A DNA stretch of 6,622 nt from JAWXUU01 sp044426045. GTDB lineage: Bacteria > Bacillota > Clostridia > Christensenellales > CAMQZB01. Position 1 is the first letter of the stretch, and each line of letters starts with the position of its first letter. The notes beneath the pieces are model-generated. The model worked only from the letters and a program-made list of their open reading frames with translations, had not been told where the DNA came from and did not search any database. The stretch lies in assembly GCA_044426045.1 (NCBI GenBank), contig JAWXUX010000027.1, positions 1 to 6,622 on the forward strand. Reading direction: 5' to 3'. Made by a program: the position numbers and the translations under genes. This document shows, piece by piece, positions 5,328 to 6,622 of this stretch.

Positions 5328-5880
5328 CGGTGATTATGTCGAAAATGGCATTGTATACCGCCGCTGCCTTCTCTTCCCAAATATTGCAAACGGCTTTTGC
5401 GGCATGTTTATCGCTCACATTGACCTCAAGTTTCAAGATTTGCTTTGTTGGGTCAACGATTTTGAGTGTAACCAGCATCGAACCGTCAAGGTTTGGGGTG
5501 CATTCGTATTCATATTCTTGCTTTCTTTTGAAGCGCATGCGATTTTGTTTCACGTATGCCGAAATGGTTTCACGAAGGGAGCTTGGAATTCTTGAAAAGA
5601 AGTGACCAATGCAAGTTCTGCCTTCTGACGTGATTGTGTATAATGGGTCGGTGTGGTCGCTTGTCGTTTCGTAAATAAAGCTAGTGTCAACAAGTTCAGT
5701 CAGCATAGTTTTGCAATCGAAATACGGAATCCAACGGTTAGAGCTCGTGCAAATATCCAGCACGACACTTTCGCTCATGGGCACTTCCATGCTGTCAAAA
5801 ACAAACAGCAAGATGAGTTTGTTTAACATATCGTCGGCAGTTGGATCGATAAGTTCAATTTGTTCTGTGGTATCTTGCAT
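5320..5880 (-). CDS. DUF4364 family winged-helix protein, probable transcriptional regulator
   Basis: A 186-residue protein. The N-terminal third (NKLILLFVFDSMEVPMSES, then a Y-F-D helix and LTELVDTSFIYE, then YTITSEGRTCIGHF) has the layout of a winged helix-turn-helix ending in the ITEKGR-like wing typical of DUF4364 and PadR-like proteins. The C-terminal half (EYECTPNLDGSMLVTLKI, then IWEEKAAAVYNAI) matches the DUF4364 extension. Such proteins are common in Clostridia and are assumed to bind DNA; ligand and targets are unknown. The start at 5880 is supported by AAGGGGGA about eight bases upstream on the minus strand. A 12-bp perfect palindrome lies in the upstream gap and could be an autoregulatory site. 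The last codons and the stop lie in the adjoining hairpin element. Confidence 0.82.
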   Translation of the reverse strand: MQDTTEQIELIDPTADDMLNKLILLFVFDSMEVPMSESVVLDICTSSNRWIPYFDCKTMLTELVDTSFIYETTSDHTDPLYTITSEGRTCIGHFFSRIPSSLRETISAYVKQNRMRFKRKQEYEYECTPNLDGSMLVTLKIVDPTKQILKLEVNVSDKHAAKAVCNIWEEKAAAVYNAIFDIITEI

Positions 5881-5908
5881 AAAATTTCCCCCTTAGTATA
5901 CTTGTTGA

Positions 5909-5920
5909 TACACATGTGTA
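5909..5920. promoter_or_regulatory. Perfect 12-bp palindrome upstream of the DUF4364 gene, possible operator
   Basis: TACACATGTGTA is a perfect dyad located 29 bp before the DUF4364 start codon, between the gene and the terminator further upstream. A TATACT sequence (minus strand, 5900-5895) sits next to it, but it abuts the ribosome binding site too closely to be a normal -10 box. The operator role is inferred from position and symmetry only. Confidence 0.35.
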
Positions 5921-5929
5921 GATACGCAA

Positions 5930-5961
5930 AAATGGGCGAAAAACGCCCATTGTTTTTTTTT
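5930..5961. terminator. Rho-independent terminator, probably bidirectional
   Basis: AATGGGCG (5931-5938), loop AAAAA and CGCCCATT (5944-5951) form an 8-bp stem. On the plus strand it is followed by G and nine Ts. On the minus strand, the direction in which the HPr-like gene is read, the stem ends in a run of five Ts. It lies 26 bp after the HPr-like stop, so ending that transcript before the DUF4364 gene is the likely role. Confidence 0.75.
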
Positions 5962-5987
5962 GCTTGTTTTTTTGTTAGTTAAAGCGA

Positions 5988-6212
5988 TTACATGAACGCT
6001 TTGATTTCTTCAAGGAAAGTCGCGCAATCGTCGCTGTGAGTTTCAACCGTGATTGGTTTTGACAAGTCAAGTGAGAAAAGTCCCAAGATTGATTTTGCGT
6101 CAACGACGAATCTTCCACTGCGAAGATCAACATCGAAGTCATATTTAGTCACGATATTAACAAAGTGTTTTACTTTTTCTGCTTCTGTAAGTTTGATTTG
6201 AACTGATTTCAT
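5988..6212 (-). CDS. HPr-like protein lacking the active-site histidine
   Basis: A 74-residue protein with the HPr fold pattern: KSILGLFSLDLSKP (40-53) corresponds to the HPr KSIMGVMSLG segment, so S41 is the counterpart of regulatory Ser46. The N-terminal loop that in true HPr reads GxHARPA with phosphorylated His15 is here TEAEKVKHFV, without that motif; a nearby H16 is in a different context. It therefore cannot be a normal sugar-transport phosphocarrier, but it could still be a target or partner for Ser-type regulation, as Crh (which has Gln15) is in Bacillus. Similar short HPr-like proteins occur in many Clostridia. The start is firm because AAGGAG precedes ATG by nine bases. It has its own promoter and terminator, so it is likely monocistronic. 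Confidence 0.82.
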   Translation of the reverse strand: MKSVQIKLTEAEKVKHFVNIVTKYDFDVDLRSGRFVVDAKSILGLFSLDLSKPITVETHSDDCATFLEEIKAFM

Positions 6213-6303
6213 TTTAATATTCTCCTTATTACTTTTAATATATTTTTATTAAATAAATGTCTTTTGTAGCACCTGAATAACTTTAATTTCAGATTTCACT
6301 GTC

Positions 6304-6332
6304 ATTATATAGTATTTTTTCCCCATTTGCAA
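6304..6332 (-). promoter_or_regulatory. Sigma-A-type promoter for the HPr-like gene
   Basis: On the minus strand TTGCAA (6332-6327) and a perfect TATAAT (6309-6304) are separated by exactly 17 bp with an A-rich spacer. The predicted transcript start near 6297 leaves a leader of about 85 nt before ATG 6212. This is the clearest promoter in the window. Confidence 0.7.
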
Positions 6333-6418
6333 GTGTTTTGTGAAAATATTTTGTAACTTTCAAGGTAATTTTCTGCAAAATTTGACTGCAAAGATTACGA
6401 GATTTGTTAAAAAGAGGC

Positions 6419-6439
6419 GGGGAGGGGCGGGGCGATGGG
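6419..6439 (+). other. G-quadruplex-type sequence
   Basis: Four G-tracts (GGGG, GGGG, GGGG, GGG) are separated by loops of one, one and four bases, which fits the canonical intramolecular quadruplex pattern. More G-tracts follow to about 6484 as part of the G-rich border of the next palindromic element. It lies about 90 bp upstream of the -35 box of the HPr-like gene. Confidence 0.55.
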
Positions 6440-6448
6440 CGGAGTGGG

Positions 6449-6622
6449 GGCACGCTTGTGGGGTTGGGGGGAGAGTTTGGGGTGGGAACGCTGTTTTTTT
6501 TAAGGTGAAAGGTGAAAGGTGAAAGGTGAAAGGTGTGGTAATGCACGCGGCTTCGCCTTGTGCTTTTCAATATATATGTAATCCATATAATAGGAACATA
6601 ACTATTTGAATAGGGGCGTTCC
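6449..6622. repeat. Palindromic intergenic element 4, left half, cut by the window edge
   Basis: The border GGCACGC (6449-6455), a G-rich stretch and GGAACGCTGTTTTTTTTAA closely match the left border of element 1. Four perfect GGTGAAA units (6504-6531), GGTGTGGTAATGCAC and a GCAC...GTGC palindrome follow. The centre begins TTTTCAATATAT and AATAGGAAC as in element 2, and the returning strand GTTCC is just reached at the window end. The right arm should lie outside. Confidence 0.85.

Noticed and set aside
5895..5922. Promoter TCTACA-16 bp-TATACT for the DUF4364 gene
   Set aside because: Transcription would start inside the ribosome binding site, removing it from the message.
6289..6570. Minus-strand 93-residue open frame
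   Set aside because: It begins with heptamer-derived sequence, is proline- and serine-rich from the G-rich border, and overlaps the HPr-like promoter.
1..6622. Defence, toxin-antitoxin, transposase or phage genes
   Set aside because: None of the credible reading frames shows such domains; the novelty, if any, lies in the non-coding repeats.

Overview
The window looks like chromosomal sequence from an uncultured Clostridia-type Bacillota. The evidence is strong AAGGAG-like ribosome binding sites, an AT-leaning composition with G-rich islands, and gene families typical of anaerobic Firmicutes: DUF4364, a TIGR03905-type TSCPD protein, and an HPr-like protein lacking the active histidine. Genus cannot be assigned from the sequence alone.

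Layout: 3-128 is the tail of a membrane-protein gene that enters from the left. At 118-362 lies a palindromic repeat element with (GGTGAAA)n arms. 497-1264 (+) encodes a DUF1624/HGSNAT-type membrane acyltransferase and 1371-2945 (+) an AMP-binding acyl-CoA synthetase-like enzyme. 2971-3065 is a half element with the variant heptamer GGTAATA. 3145-3371 is one arm of a ~227-bp inverted repeat, which runs into four 39-bp hairpin repeats and then hemolysin III/PAQR (3525-4187, +). 4197-4493 is a complete palindromic element lying between hemolysin III and the convergent TSCPD gene (4504-4755, -). 4827-5054 is the second arm of the large inverted repeat. 5062-5165 holds smaller repeat fragments, and 5183-5327 is a different 145-bp hairpin element that contains the stop codon of the DUF4364 gene (5320-5880, -). 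A terminator at about 5930-5961 separates this from the HPr-like gene (5988-6212, -), which has a good sigma-A-type promoter at 6304-6332. The right edge carries a G-rich stretch and the left half of another palindromic element.

The genes do not form an obvious shared pathway; they are housekeeping or accessory singletons. What stands out is the intergenic DNA. Nearly every gap is filled by members of at least three hairpin-rich repeat families, placed at gene ends or in leaders and sharing a small GCAC...GTGC palindromic module. No transposase, nuclease, toxin or defence gene is visible, so any mobilising machinery would have to act in trans. I did not see a new protein-coding system; the repeats are the part worth following up.
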